Position numbers and translations under genes: made by a program. From the NCBI GenBank assembly GCA_950295325.1, contig OX485808.1:41379180-41443179 (forward strand): a DNA stretch of 64,000 bases, read 5' to 3'. The notes below the pieces were generated by a model. The model saw only the letters and a program-made list of their open reading frames with translations. It did not search any database and was not told the DNA's origin. This document shows positions 22,425 through 32,520 of the stretch, one piece after another (within the stretch, counting starts at the first letter, position 1; each line of letters starts with the position of its first letter). This DNA is from Polytrichum commune (Eukaryota; Streptophyta; Polytrichopsida; Polytrichales; Polytrichaceae).

Positions 22425-23201
22425 CTCCACTAAGGGCCACATTACACCTAGAGGCCGGGCCAATTCGTTGTGTAAGAGGCTTGAAATCCTCACTTGTGAT
22501 TGGCCAAAAGGTTGAAATCAACCCCAACCCTTTTACACCTAGAGGCCGGGCTGATTTGGTGGTATGGAATTTTTGATAAAAAAATGTATGATATGATATG
22601 GTCCAAGCTTGTTGAATTGGGTGCACCCAAAATGAAAGGCCAATTCTTGGCCTTGGGGTCAATGTCACATTTCAACATTCATTAATATACATATATTTAT
22701 ATATTTATATATTTATTCAACGAACTATATCTATTGGATTATGTGGAAATATGAACAACTCTATGCTAGAATATGCTAGATCCGTTGGATTACGCTAGAT
22801 TTATTGAATCGGCCTAGCTTCTTGGCCCTGAAGCCTTTACAGATGGAAAAATTGGCCCCCATTATAATATATAGTATAATGTGTAGTTGAGGCTAGCCTC
22901 CAACCCAAAAGGGGCTGAAATTTCATGCAACCGGCCTCAAGGTGAATTGGCCCGGCCTCTAGGTGTAAAGTGGCCCTAAATGTGATGTTTAGTGTCACTT
23001 TCTATTTGGAATTCCACAATGCTTATATCTATTTGTTGTTTACCTCATATTTTTTTTATCAAAAAATGTTTAATTGGTAGTTTGGACATCATAGAACATT
23101 AACAACTTTACTTGGTAAAAAATCACGTCAATAAGTAGAAAGACATAGCACTATGTAACTCCAAATACTAAGTGACGGGTAAATATCATATTTAGTGTAC
23201 C
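22425..23201. mobile_element. TACACTAAATA-family MITE, copy 1, split by an insertion
   Basis: The right end reads CTAAGTGACGGGTAAATATC then ATATTTAGTGTAC. The left end is CCACTAA at 22427-22433, continued after the inserted element as ATGTGATGTTTAGTGTCACT from 22980. Joined, the two parts match the ends of the copy at 26006-26231. Without the insertion it would be about 230 bp. It has no coding capacity. Confidence 0.7.
22434..22976. mobile_element. Tourist/Harbinger-like MITE nested in another MITE
   Basis: Terminal inverted repeats of about 33 bp start GGGCCAC(A/T)TTACACC and run through TAGAGGCCGGGCCAATTC. The element is flanked by the 3-bp direct repeat TAA (22431-22433 and 22977-22979). 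GG-starting ends and a TAA duplication are typical of PIF/Harbinger (Tourist) elements. An extra internal copy of the TACACCTAGAGGCCGGGC motif lies near 22535-22552. No transposase is present. Confidence 0.82.
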
Positions 23202-23204
23202 ACT

Positions 23205-23580
23205 CACCTATAACTTAGGCTTCGGGCTAAATCACATATGTGTTCAGGTTGGGCCCTGCCCCTCCCACGCCTCCTTCACTGCCCGGTCTTCCTGCCCACA
23301 CCTGCGTGGGAACTCTTCCTTGTTGGGAACCAATGTGATAATACTTGGTCAACATTACAAATATTCAAGTTGACTTCACTTTCGTTACCCCCAAGTTTAA
23401 TTGATGGAGTTCCTTCACATGCCAAAGGAGCTTAATGGCTCAAGTGACCGGTATTGTCACAATGGTTCCCAACGAGGAAGAGTTCCCACGCGAGTGCGGG
23501 CAGGAAGACCAGACAGTGAAGGAGACGTGGGAGGGGCGGGACCCTACCGAACACAAATGCGATTTAGCCCGGGGCATAAC
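23205..23580. repeat. inverted-repeat element with ~135-bp GC-rich arms
   Basis: The left arm (about 23215-23350) and right arm (about 23440-23575) are inverted copies. Shared words, in arm order, are GGGCTAAATC, CCTCCCACG, CTCCTTCACTG, GGTCTTCCTGCCC, CGTGGGAACTCTTCC, GTTGGGAACCA and TGTGA(T/C)AATAC. The loop is about 90 bp. It could be a MITE or a fold-back unit; no clear target duplication was found. Confidence 0.75.
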
Positions 23581-24156
23581 TTAGCTTCTCATCTATTACT
23601 TTAAGTTCACGTCTACACTAAACAGTCAAAATTAGTGTGGTGTTGAAATTGAATAACATTATTAAGCCTACCCCCTCTGCACCCTTTCTAAAGGAGGAGG
23701 TGTAGATTCTACACTGAAATTAAAGGGTAATAACTTATTTCCAGCCTCGCTTCCTGGTCCAGTGGAGTTGGGAAGTGGAAGTTTAGGTTTAAACTTTACC
23801 ATGATTCACAAGAACTTATTCGTACCAATGACTTGATGTGTATAATATAAGCCAAGTCAAATTTGTGAGCCTACCTATATTTATGGGTTGCAAGGGAGCT
23901 TCATTGGAGACGTGCCTTGAGAATGCTCCGGGCGGCATCTCGGGCAGGGCTATATAATTTAAACGTCGAGAGGAGTGCGACGACCTATAACTTAGCTTCG
24001 CATCTAATAAGTTAAGGCGTTCGAGTTCGCATCTAGTGAAGTGAAGTGAAGGAAATTTGGCTATGGAGGTCAAATTTTGAAGCACGAGGTCCAATCAACG
24101 GCTGTATTAGGTATATACTTCAATGAATGGGGAGAACCGGCTGCTAGTTGCAGATG
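23581..24156. other. unassigned DNA
   Basis: The phrase ATAACTTAGCTTC-CATCTA occurs at 23577 and 23987, a short dispersed direct repeat. No gene is supported. Confidence 0.4.
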
Positions 24157-24290
24157 AACCGGTTGACTTTGAGATATAACCGGTTGGGTTTGAGGAATAT
24201 CCGGTTGACTTTGTGAAATAGCCGGTTGGGTTTGTGGAATAACCGGTTGACTTTGAGGATCACCCTTTGAGGATCACCCTTTGAGGTTCA
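24157..24290 (+). repeat. 21-bp phased CCGGTT repeat
   Basis: CCGGTT starts at 24159, 24180, 24201, 24222 and 24243, an exact 21-bp period over five units, alternating GACTTTG and GGGTTTG cores. A 15-bp duplication (CTTTGAGGATCACCC) follows at 24251-24280. The left flank (CTGCTAGTTGCAGATGAA) matches that of the 132-bp satellite at 10240-10260, so both belong to one family. Confidence 0.85.
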
Positions 24291-25776
24291 AGACTTTGGG
24301 AATTTGTAGAATATGCCGCAATTCAATATAGGAAGAACTGAAAGATGGCAGGCAACATGTAATGGGTTGGACTTGGGAACGCTAGGATGCCGCCCGATTA
24401 TGCCCTAAAACCTCCCCAAACATTGGTATATGCCTATTCACTAGAGTACGGTACTTTGCGACCTACTAATAGTGTGCATTTTTAGAGCTCCTCGACCAAA
24501 ATAAACAACTCACTTAATGGTGTATATGCTAGACGACGAGTGAGACCTAGAGATTGATTCACAATAATGCAAATCGACGTGATTCACCGAAAGAAATGAT
24601 TATATGCAACTCTACTATTCTTGCTATTTGGACGTAGTTTCTAGTGACATAGGAGAATTTTGCGATGACACGTGTCAATCATCTAGGACGCGTATGCTTC
24701 CAATATTGGACGGATAGGGGGATCGCGGGAACAATTGCAAGTGGGTGTCCCTTTGATGTGTCAAGTGAAATCAATGGGAACCATACATAACCCACAAGTT
24801 ACTCTCTTGAAGCCAATTTGGAACTTGGGATTACTTCCAACCATTTGACTCATCGTTTGGTGTTGTGAGATTCAATTGGGAGGAATTGGTCACAAAACCA
24901 TATGGTCAATCTTTACTCTGGATGGATGAATGAGAGGTACACTTGTATGGTCAACATTGGGCCAACTTTATGGACTTTAGAGTTATTCGTAAAGTAAAGC
25001 AAATGATATCATGGGTTTAGTTCCAAACCATGATATTACGAGAATCAACACAAAGTATACTTAATGCTCTTAATGCTTGGATGACCATACACAAAAAGTG
25101 GTGTCGGGCTGTTAAAAACCAACTTCCTAGCTTGTTTTACTAGGATGGGTGGACCAAGCTCAATCTTGCATAGGCCAATCCGGGATTTAAGGTAGTGGAT
25201 CCCATGCGCATACCTTATTTTAGAACTTATAATTCTCTCAATACCCTAGTTTGAGAGATGAAAAAAGGGTATTCCCAAATAATTTACCCAACCTTCAAAA
25301 TAAGCTTTAATACTCAATGAGCTGACAAACTCTTAATAAAAAGTTTTCTCTAAGAGGGATCAAACCTGTGGTTTCATGCCTCTTTTGAGGGACTTTATGG
25401 ACAACTCTATTACGTGCAGACATGTTTTTGGGAAGATACTTCTCACTTCGTGAAAACTCCAAAAGTTGGTTCCAGTGATCCTTACATACATGTGGAGTAA
25501 TCTAGAGCTCATTTTTTTTTTGGTCATTTATGGTTGTTAGGAAAAAATAAAATTGTATCATGTCACTCTTGTTCTCTTTTGAAAAGTCTACGTTTTTCCT
25601 TGATTGCCTATTTCACAAACGACCGTGAAGAAGACAAAAGGAGCATGCCTCCTTTGTGAAAGCTTTTCATATTCACTCTCACTTTGTCTCCTCATAGGCA
25701 AACTTAGGGGCTTTTGAGCTTTATTGTGGGGTTAATTTATGTCTTGAGGGTCATTCATACTAGGGGTGCTTGTCGT
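24291..25776. other. unassigned intergenic DNA
   Basis: The part to about 24420 resembles the right flank of the 132-bp satellite (CTAGGATGCCGCC against CTAGGATCTCGGCC). The rest shows no gene or clear repeat. Confidence 0.4.
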
Positions 25777-25956
25777 CATAACATTATTTAGTAGTGTGTG
25801 TTCGTACATGTGGGCCCTGAGAATTCAACCATGGGATTTCCCAGCCTAGTGCAAGGAAACTCATATTAAGTCTAAATCTGTACTTGTTTGGGGCATCCCA
25901 TGGTTATATTCTCATGACCCACATGAACGAATGCACACTACTTAATAATATTATGG
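25777..25956. mobile_element. 180-bp MITE, near-complete hairpin
   Basis: The arms are inverted copies over about 60 bp: the left reads ATTATTTAGTAGTGTGTGTT through GTACATGTGGGCCCTGAGAA to ACCATGGGAT, and the right gives the same order on the minus strand with about 10 mismatches. The loop is about 55 bp. Target duplication is not clear. Confidence 0.75.
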
Positions 25957-26005
25957 TATACTTTTTGAAGCTCTATACACTCTTGGAAATACACCTTTAT
26001 GTATG

Positions 26006-26231
26006 TACTACACTAAATATGATATAAAGTGTCACTTACTATTTGAAATTATGCAATGTTATATCTATTTATTGTATATCTTATATCTTACCGACACATG
26101 TTAAATTGGTTGTTTGGATTATAGAACATTAACAACTTTACTCATTAAAAAAACACATCAATAGTAAAAAAATCAAGCATTGTGTAAATCCAAATAGTAA
26201 GTGACACTAAATATCATATTCAGTGTACTTT
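26006..26231. mobile_element. TACACTAAATA-family MITE, copy 2 (best preserved)
   Basis: The element starts ACACTAAATATGATATAAAG and ends with the inverted form ATATCATATTCAGTGT. Terminal inverted repeats extend about 49 bp and include GTGTCACTTACTATTTG(A/G)A. ACT directly flanks both ends, a possible 3-bp duplication. There is no coding capacity. Confidence 0.8.
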
Positions 26232-26869
26232 GTATAGGGAGGAAGTCACGCAAATATTGACCAAAACGGGAAACTTTATATTGTATTTGTTCCTCTACAT
26301 GTGGCTTTCATGTTTTTTGGTCAATTGTTGTACAAAAGTGTTCAATCCACCTCTTGTCATCATAATGAGCCATTGAGAATTGCGAAAACCATTCTTTAGA
26401 CCTTGCCTTTACACATTACCCTACCATTCTTAAAAGCAAGTCGTGCACACACAAAGTTTTGTATTGATGAAAATAATTGCATAATTAAATAACCAACGTT
26501 GGGCAATCCGACGTGAATTTGAGCCTGTCGGCTTTCCCCTGCTCAAGAATCCTCTTGATGCAGGGTGGGGTTTATTGCCTACCTTGCAATGGGTGGGCTC
26601 TTGGCTTCCTACCTACATAGCTAGTCCCCCCCCCCCACCTCAAGTAGAGAGAAGATTTCAGAGAGGGAATCGGACCGCCAACCACTCCATTCAGAAATGA
26701 GTATCTCTCCAATATCACCCGGTAGTTTAGGGTCATCTCAAACCAAAAATAATTACATTATAACTTGTGAGGTTGCATGTAAATGGGAGTAATAAAAGGG
26801 ACATGAGACTCCAATCACTAGAATATCATTCCTAAGATCCATGAGGGTGCCTTGCCTTATTTGTAGCAT
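26232..26869. other. unassigned DNA with C11 tract
   Basis: A run of eleven C lies at 26626-26636. No gene is recognised. Confidence 0.5.
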
Positions 26870-27860
26870 CCCCCCTCAAATTGTCTCAATCATCATTCAG
26901 ATTCATGGAAGTGGCTCATCACAGTATGAATTGTTGTGCTTTCAATGTGGGATAATGTTGCTCAATGCGTGATTAGTGGGACCCAATACTTTTCAAGAGT
27001 CCCCATCTAGAACTCATTTCGGACCTTGCAACAAACATATCATGATTGGCTATGAGGGATTGTGTGGTTGGGACATTGGATGTAGTATTGGTCCTAACCT
27101 GGACCATATGGTTAATTATGGCACCCCTCCACATGGCAGTCTTTAGAACAAGGAGGGTGCCATGAATGGCCGTTCCAGCTGGTGGCTTAACCTAAACCAC
27201 ATGATGGGTTACTTAATATTGTTGCTCAATAAGGACACCTCATGCTTGGGACAATGTTGGGAGCCAAGCCGGTGGCAAAAAGATCGCTCCAACAATGTTG
27301 TAGGTTATGCCATGGATGAGGAACCAAATGCATTACACAAATTTGTGAAGCCTTGACCTCCTTTTGTGGGTGGAGTTTCCCTCAATGAAATTCCCAAGAT
27401 GTCATTCATGTTTCAAGTATGTAGTGGTTCAAATTCATGGAAGCAGCTCATAACATTGTAAAGATTATGTTTTCATATGTCTCCAATGTGGGAATGCAAT
27501 GCCCAATGTGCGAATAGTGGGACGCAATATTTTTCAAGGGCTCCCATGTAAACCTCAATTTGGACCTTGAAACAAACAAATCATGACTGGCCATGAGGAA
27601 TTGTGCGTTCGGGCCATTGAATGTTGTATTGTCCCCAACCCATACCTGATGACTAATCTTGTCCACCCCCCCCCCCCCCCAATATGACAGTCTTCAAAAT
27701 ATGAGGGTACCATGAAGGGCCCATTCCAGCTGCTAGCTTATCTTAAACCATATGATGGTCCACTTATTATTGTTGCTCAATTAGGACAACTCATGCTAGA
27801 GATAATAATTATGGGAGCCAGAGCCGGTGGCAAAAGAAAACACCCCCAACGCTGTCTCAA
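26870..27860 (+). repeat. diverged tandem duplication, ~540-bp period
   Basis: Copy 1 (about 26870-27310) and copy 2 (about 27415-27860) share ordered blocks: TTCATGGAAG at 26902/27434, a CAATGTGGGA block, TTTTCAAG(A/G)G, the ACAAACA(T/A)ATCATGA(T/C)TGGC block, GACAGTCTT-type words at 27137/27688, TTCCAGCTG, TGTTGCTCAAT and GAGCCA(A/G)(G)GCCGGTGGCAAAA. Offsets range from 532 to 551 bp. Copy 2 contains a C15 run at 27666-27680. Function is unknown; short frames at 27162-27356 and 27712-27924 are not conserved between the copies. Confidence 0.8.
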
Positions 27861-28399
27861 GAATGTTATAATGTTTTGTGTTAGATCGGAAGTTGTAGAA
27901 ACACCGGTTGATTTGACCAGATGAATATTGCGACTCCAGCTGAAGCAATCGCTATGATGTGGACATCCTCGGATCTCATAGCATATCATCCTGCATTCCG
28001 AAAGTCTAAGGAAAATCGAGTGAAATGTAGGTTTACATAGTCTCAATGTGCCTTGTGAACCATTTGATTGTTTAGCAGCTCCGTTTGGAGTTGCTTCAGA
28101 ATCACATGACTGATGTTTTCATTTCTTCGTCGTCGTGTTACAATCAGCACACCACACAAATGTCGCTCTTAATCTATAATCAAGAGCAGTCTCCACACAT
28201 AGAAACGTGGAATACCAACACCTTTGCGAGATATTCATGGACATGTTGTGGAAAGTGCAGTGACTCATCATGTAAGTGCGGGTGCATGGAGACACACTGG
28301 TAGCAGAACAATCAGCATGTGCACGAAGTTTTCTGCTGCCAGATTTTGTTGTTTGCATATTCTATGTGGATGTTATTCGGTTCGAATTTCATGTTCTCC
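27861..28399. other. unassigned DNA
   Basis: Overlapping frames on both strands (28085-28415) do not resemble any protein I know. Nothing else is seen. Confidence 0.4.
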
Positions 28400-28765
28400 A
28401 ACTTCTACCGTTTAGATTCACACAGTGGAACTTGTGTTGCATTAGCGAATCTACGATGAAGCATCAACCAAAATCGGATTGAGAATCGGACCTCCCTTGA
28501 TTTAGTTATGAATATTGGAAGTGTGTGTTTGCTGATTCCTCAACTAAATACATGGATCCCGACCTTCGGCTCGTGTTCGACCTTCGGCGCGTGTTCGTGA
28601 TTGAGTGGAGCGTTCAACAAAACTTGAAGATGTAATCCAATCTTGTTAAAACATGTGCCTTTGTGGTGTTTGTTCTTTGATCCTCACGTAACCACACGCC
28701 AATCAAATATAGGTATATGTTTAAGAAAAGTAACTAGATAATACCCGCATACCTTAGTAATCATC
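28400..28765 (+). repeat. fold-back family arm, right-type copy
   Basis: The order of blocks matches the right arm of the hairpin at 32142-32505: CCAACTTCT, TAGATT(C/T)ACAC, GCATTAG(C/T)GAATC, AATCGGACCTCCC, TTTAGTTATG, then ATCCAATCT, TTTG(A)TCCTCAC and CAATCAAAT. An extra GACCTTCGGC duplication occurs at 28561-28587. The end AATACCCGCATACCTTA is shared with 56740-56762. No left arm is present here. Confidence 0.65.
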
Positions 28766-30596
28766 ATGCTTCACCAATTGCTATTGCAAAATCTTCAAGC
28801 TTACCTATAATGAATGCAAGTAGAGTGAAGTCCCGGATACATCCAACATGTCATATAGCCAAGGAAGTTTATCCCTGGTCCAACGCGTCTAGTATTTGGT
28901 GTTGGCTTTGGATTTCAGGTTCATAGTTCACCCCTTATTGAAACAAAATTTTGTTAGCACTTAGTTCCCCTCTCCTCCGCCGAAAACATTTTGCAAAAGG
29001 AACAAGAATGGGATCCACATCATCACAAAAAAATAATGTAATATCTAGCAATATGCATCAAGGGCAAACTAGTGAAAGTCCCCTTGATGAAAGGTTGCTC
29101 TCTTCAATGTGTGTGCACATAACCACCTTTCATTTCTCATCCATCTATGTAAGAGTTGCCAATGCAATGGCTAACCTACTTGGAAGTCATTTTCCTACTT
29201 GGTATAGACAAATCTACACATGTTGTCGGCTCAAGTTCACTTGCAATTGGCGATTCCTAGCCATGGTGGATCACATGGTTAAACAAACCCAATGATCGCG
29301 AAGAGATTGTTTGATCTCCTTTCCCTTCTTGCACCCTCATCTAGAAAACCTCCATCTCACATTAGGAACCCTAATCATGCAATTCTATGTCATGGAAATA
29401 CTAAACCCTCCCATCTTCAAAGGTTCGATGCATTCCCGAGTAGGTGGATGATAGCCGACGAATTTCTCAAACTTGCTGACTGCAGAACTTCAGGTTTTAA
29501 GATTCATCATTTCTCCATCTCATCGTAAAAGTGCAATTCAGAGTTCTTCAAATCTGAATAGCGGTTGTGATGATCGTTTGTTTCGGATGAGGCCGAACAT
29601 TGGAGGAGCACATGCATCTGCAGTACTTAATGCCACCATTGAATTGCCGATTAGGGCAAAATTTCAAGTCTATAGTTTCCATCTCGAATGTGGGACTGCA
29701 CTAGGTAAGCATCACATCCCCTTAGCTTTTGCATAATACATTACCCTATGTTTTCAATTCGCTCGAGGCACATCCTTCCACAAACCTAGAATCGCTCAAA
29801 TGCACACTTGATGCCAACAAATTGCTCATATGTAGGAGACACCAGTGTGGCCTGCGATCACACTGTTGTTCTTGTGGATAATTTAGTGCAATGTGCGAAT
29901 TCAAGCTATCTGCCGAAACCCTAGCTCAAATTAACTACAGCAATGAGAGATCTGCCCAAATGGAAGCCAGGGCTGCAAAGAAATGCGTTTTTGCATCTTA
30001 GCCATCGTATGTCATCTTTAATTGTTCCTCTCGCAATTCCATACTTATCTCCTGTTTTAGCATTTTAGCAGAAGCAATTATGACCTTCGAACCATATCTA
30101 TCCGGCCATGCCCATGAGAGAAAGCTGAATTACCTCCTACACATGTGATCATAATGCACGAAGACTGAGGCGAACACATTCATTACCGATACACACAATT
30201 TCGAACAAGGACGAATGTACACTTTTTCTCTGTTTGCCAACTACAAGAATTGATACAGGTCACGGTTGCTTTATTCTTGAGAATCATGTAGTCCTCGACA
30301 TCGTAAAATCGACAAATTGATCATGAGTAGTAGAAATTTGGGTACGAATTACATTTTGCCATTTCGGAGCCGTCGCGATTTTCCTACAAACAGCTCTCAC
30401 ATGGCTAGGGCTAACTCACTCACAGACACTCGGAGAGCAAGAAAGCAGGAAGATGGAGCAAAAGGCTTGTCATCAAATTCTCTCTTTGCCAGCTCAATCA
30501 AAAATAGTGCTACATCATGGAGGCTACATGCAAATCCCCCCATCTCATCATACTGAATAATACAATGCTACAAAGTTCATCATCAAAACGACGATT
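28766..30596. other. intergenic DNA 3' of the ATP synthase gene
   Basis: Several frames on the plus strand (28951-29295, 29292-29528, 29473-29736, 30317-30556) are not recognisable, and no splice model joining them convinced me. The part next to 30597 must include the 3' untranslated region of the minus-strand gene. Confidence 0.4.
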
Positions 30597-31388
30597 TTAC
30601 ACCTTGAAGGGGATAACCTTGCCGAGAATTTCCTCGCTCAAGGTCTGCACCTGCTTGTCCAAGCTCTTGAGAGTATCTTCCTTCTGCTCCTCGAGATTGG
30701 CCAAAGAAAGAGCCAATTCCTTCTCAATCCTAGCCCTAGACTCCTGCAATTTCTCATCCAACATCGCGGCGGTCTCCTTCTTCGTCTTGTTCAAAGCGGC
30801 GGTGGTCTCAATCCTCGCAGCCTTCAAGATACTCTCAGCCTCCTCCTGCATCTTCTTAATCTCGCCCGAGTTGTCACGCACTCCCATAAGCTTGCTGCGA
30901 ATAGCCTCGTCACGCGAGTCCATCACCTTCGCCACTGGCTTGAACCAGATGTTGTCGAGTGCCACCATAAGCAACAAAAACTGCACTGCGATGATAGGCA
31001 AGGTCAGGTTGAAGTCGAAGATCTTCCCCTTCGGCTCGGCCTCGGCAACCTCCTCCGCAAGCGCGGGCAACACCATGAGTGCATTCATGGCTAGGAATGT
31101 CGCCTGCTTCATTAACTTACTCTGGGAAGCTGAATCCGCGACGGTCTTAATCGCCTTCTTTACACTCCCCTCCAACTCGCTCAATGACGCCATGCCCATG
31201 CGAACCTCCATAGCCTTCCTTGCCACTCCTTCAGCAGCATTCATGGAGCTCGCATTCACGCGTTGGCCTTGGAAGGCGGACAACAGATTCACAGAGGAGC
31301 TCCTTCGCACATCGGAGGAGGCGGCTCGCACGGGTGCGAGCACTACCACTGCGGCGGAGGTTGTCGCAGCCGCAGCCATGGCCGCCAT
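30597..31388 (-). CDS. atpG: chloroplast ATP synthase subunit b' (CF0-II)
   Basis: This intronless frame encodes 263 residues, the nuclear-encoded b' subunit of the thylakoid F-type ATP synthase. In the family, b and b' form the peripheral stalk that holds the CF1 head to the membrane sector during photosynthetic ATP synthesis. The first ~90 residues are rich in A, S, V and R and lack structure, as in a stromal transit peptide. A hydrophobic stretch (about 96-111) ending LPALA before EE follows, as in a thylakoid transfer signal. The mature part opens with GKIFDFNLTLP and one membrane helix (about 126-147, with FLLLMVALDN), then a long charged helix with ALNKTKKET and LEEQKEDTLKSLDKQ, ending ILGKVIPFKV. 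The layout and FDFNLTLPI motif match plant PDE334/ATPG proteins. The ATG at 31388 opens a typical MAAMAAAA start. The 337-codon frame on the opposite strand is a shadow. Confidence 0.95.
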   Translation of the reverse strand: MAAMAAAATTSAAVVVLAPVRAASSDVRRSSSVNLLSAFQGQRVNASSMNAAEGVARKAMEVRMGMASLSELEGSVKKAIKTVADSASQSKLMKQATFLAMNALMVLPALAEEVAEAEPKGKIFDFNLTLPIIAVQFLLLMVALDNIWFKPVAKVMDSRDEAIRSKLMGVRDNSGEIKKMQEEAESILKAARIETTAALNKTKKETAAMLDEKLQESRARIEKELALSLANLEEQKEDTLKSLDKQVQTLSEEILGKVIPFKV

Positions 31389-31707
31389 TGTCGATGTTGC
31401 TGCGCAAATTGCAAAACGGAATTTGCAAAATGCGAATTGCCAGAATTCGGAACTCCTGCTGCTGCTACCGCTGCCTGCTGTGAGAAGTGAGTGTTCGAAG
31501 GGAAGGGAGGGGGGACGGGAAGGGCGATGAGAACGGGGAGGGTGGCGATGGATTGGTGGGGAAAGGGATGGCTATGGCGACGGGGATAAGGTAGGAGGGC
31601 TCTGCGATTGAGGGTGTCTCGGTGGAGATAAGGTCCCTGGGGCTCCTGCATCTCCGACCTCTTAACTTCACTCCTTTCCTTCCTTGATAAAACTTACAAC
31701 CAAATTG
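31389..31707 (-). promoter_or_regulatory. 5' leader and promoter region of atpG
   Basis: On the minus strand this region runs into the ATG of the ATP synthase b' gene. Its plus strand is G-rich at 31500-31560, so the transcript leader would be CT-rich, as is common in plant photosynthesis genes. I could not fix a TATA box. Confidence 0.35.
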
Positions 31708-31724
31708 TATAAGGTAGATGGGTC

Positions 31725-32505
31725 TTAAGTGGCTCGTTTTCTTAATCAGATCCGTAGATTTGGTTGGTAATTGGTTCGGTGAGGATCAAAGAGCAAACAT
31801 CATAACGACACATGTTTAAAAGAGATTGGATTACCTTTTCAGATATTGATAACTACTCCACACTCAATAGTGAACACAATTGGGAGGACCTGTGTATCTG
31901 GTTAAGAAATCAACAAATGTAGCGCTTGTGATAACCATAACTACATCAAGGGAGGTCTGATTTCCAATCTGCCGCGGCTTTCTGCTTATGTTTCATCATA
32001 GATTTGCTAATGCAACATGAGTTTCCTTGTGTAAAGCTAATGGATAGAAGTTGGAGAACTTGAAAAATGAAGCAAATAACACCTACACACCCTAGGGAGG
32101 AATGCATATGACGAATAGGAGGAGGTATGGGTTCTATATGAGGTATGTGGGTGTTATTTGGTTCGTTTTTTTTTTAATGTTGTCCAACTTCTCCCGAGTA
32201 GATTTACACAAGGAAACTCATGGTGCATTAGTGAATCCATGACGAAACATAAGCAAAAAGCGGATTGGAAATCGGACCTCCCCTGATGTAGTTATGGTTA
32301 TCACAAGCGAACATTTGTTGATTTCTTAACCAGATACACAGGTCCTCCCAATTGTATTCACTACTAAGTGTGCAATAGTTGTTAATATTTGAAGACGTAG
32401 TCCAATCTCTTTTAAGCTCGTGTCTTATGATGTTTGCTCTTTGATCCTCACTGAACCACATACCAACCAAATCTACGGGTTTGATTAAGAAAGCGAACCA
32501 CTTAA
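31725..32505. mobile_element. 781-bp fold-back element with ~365-bp arms, TTAA-flanked
   Basis: The left arm (31725-32092) and right arm (32142-32505) are inverted copies with a loop of about 50 bp. Outer ends are TTAA-GTGG(C/T)TCG and its complement. Shared inner landmarks are TTTGGTTGGTA, GAGGATCAAAGAGCAAACAT, TTAAAAGAGATTGGA, AATTGGGAGGACCTGTGTAT, GGTTAAGAAATCAACAAATG, GGTCTGATTTCCAATC or its relative, and AAATAACACC(T/C)ACA(C/T)ACC. TTAA occurs at both ends (31725-31728, 32502-32505), which could be a 4-bp target duplication of piggyBac type. The ends do not look like known piggyBac termini, so the class stays open. There is no coding capacity. Confidence 0.78.
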
Positions 32506-32520
32506 CCCCTAAGAGCTCAA

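Noticed and set aside
30517-31530. 337-codon open frame on the plus strand
   Set aside because: It is antisense to the clearly recognised ATP synthase b' gene and has the composition expected from a shadow frame.
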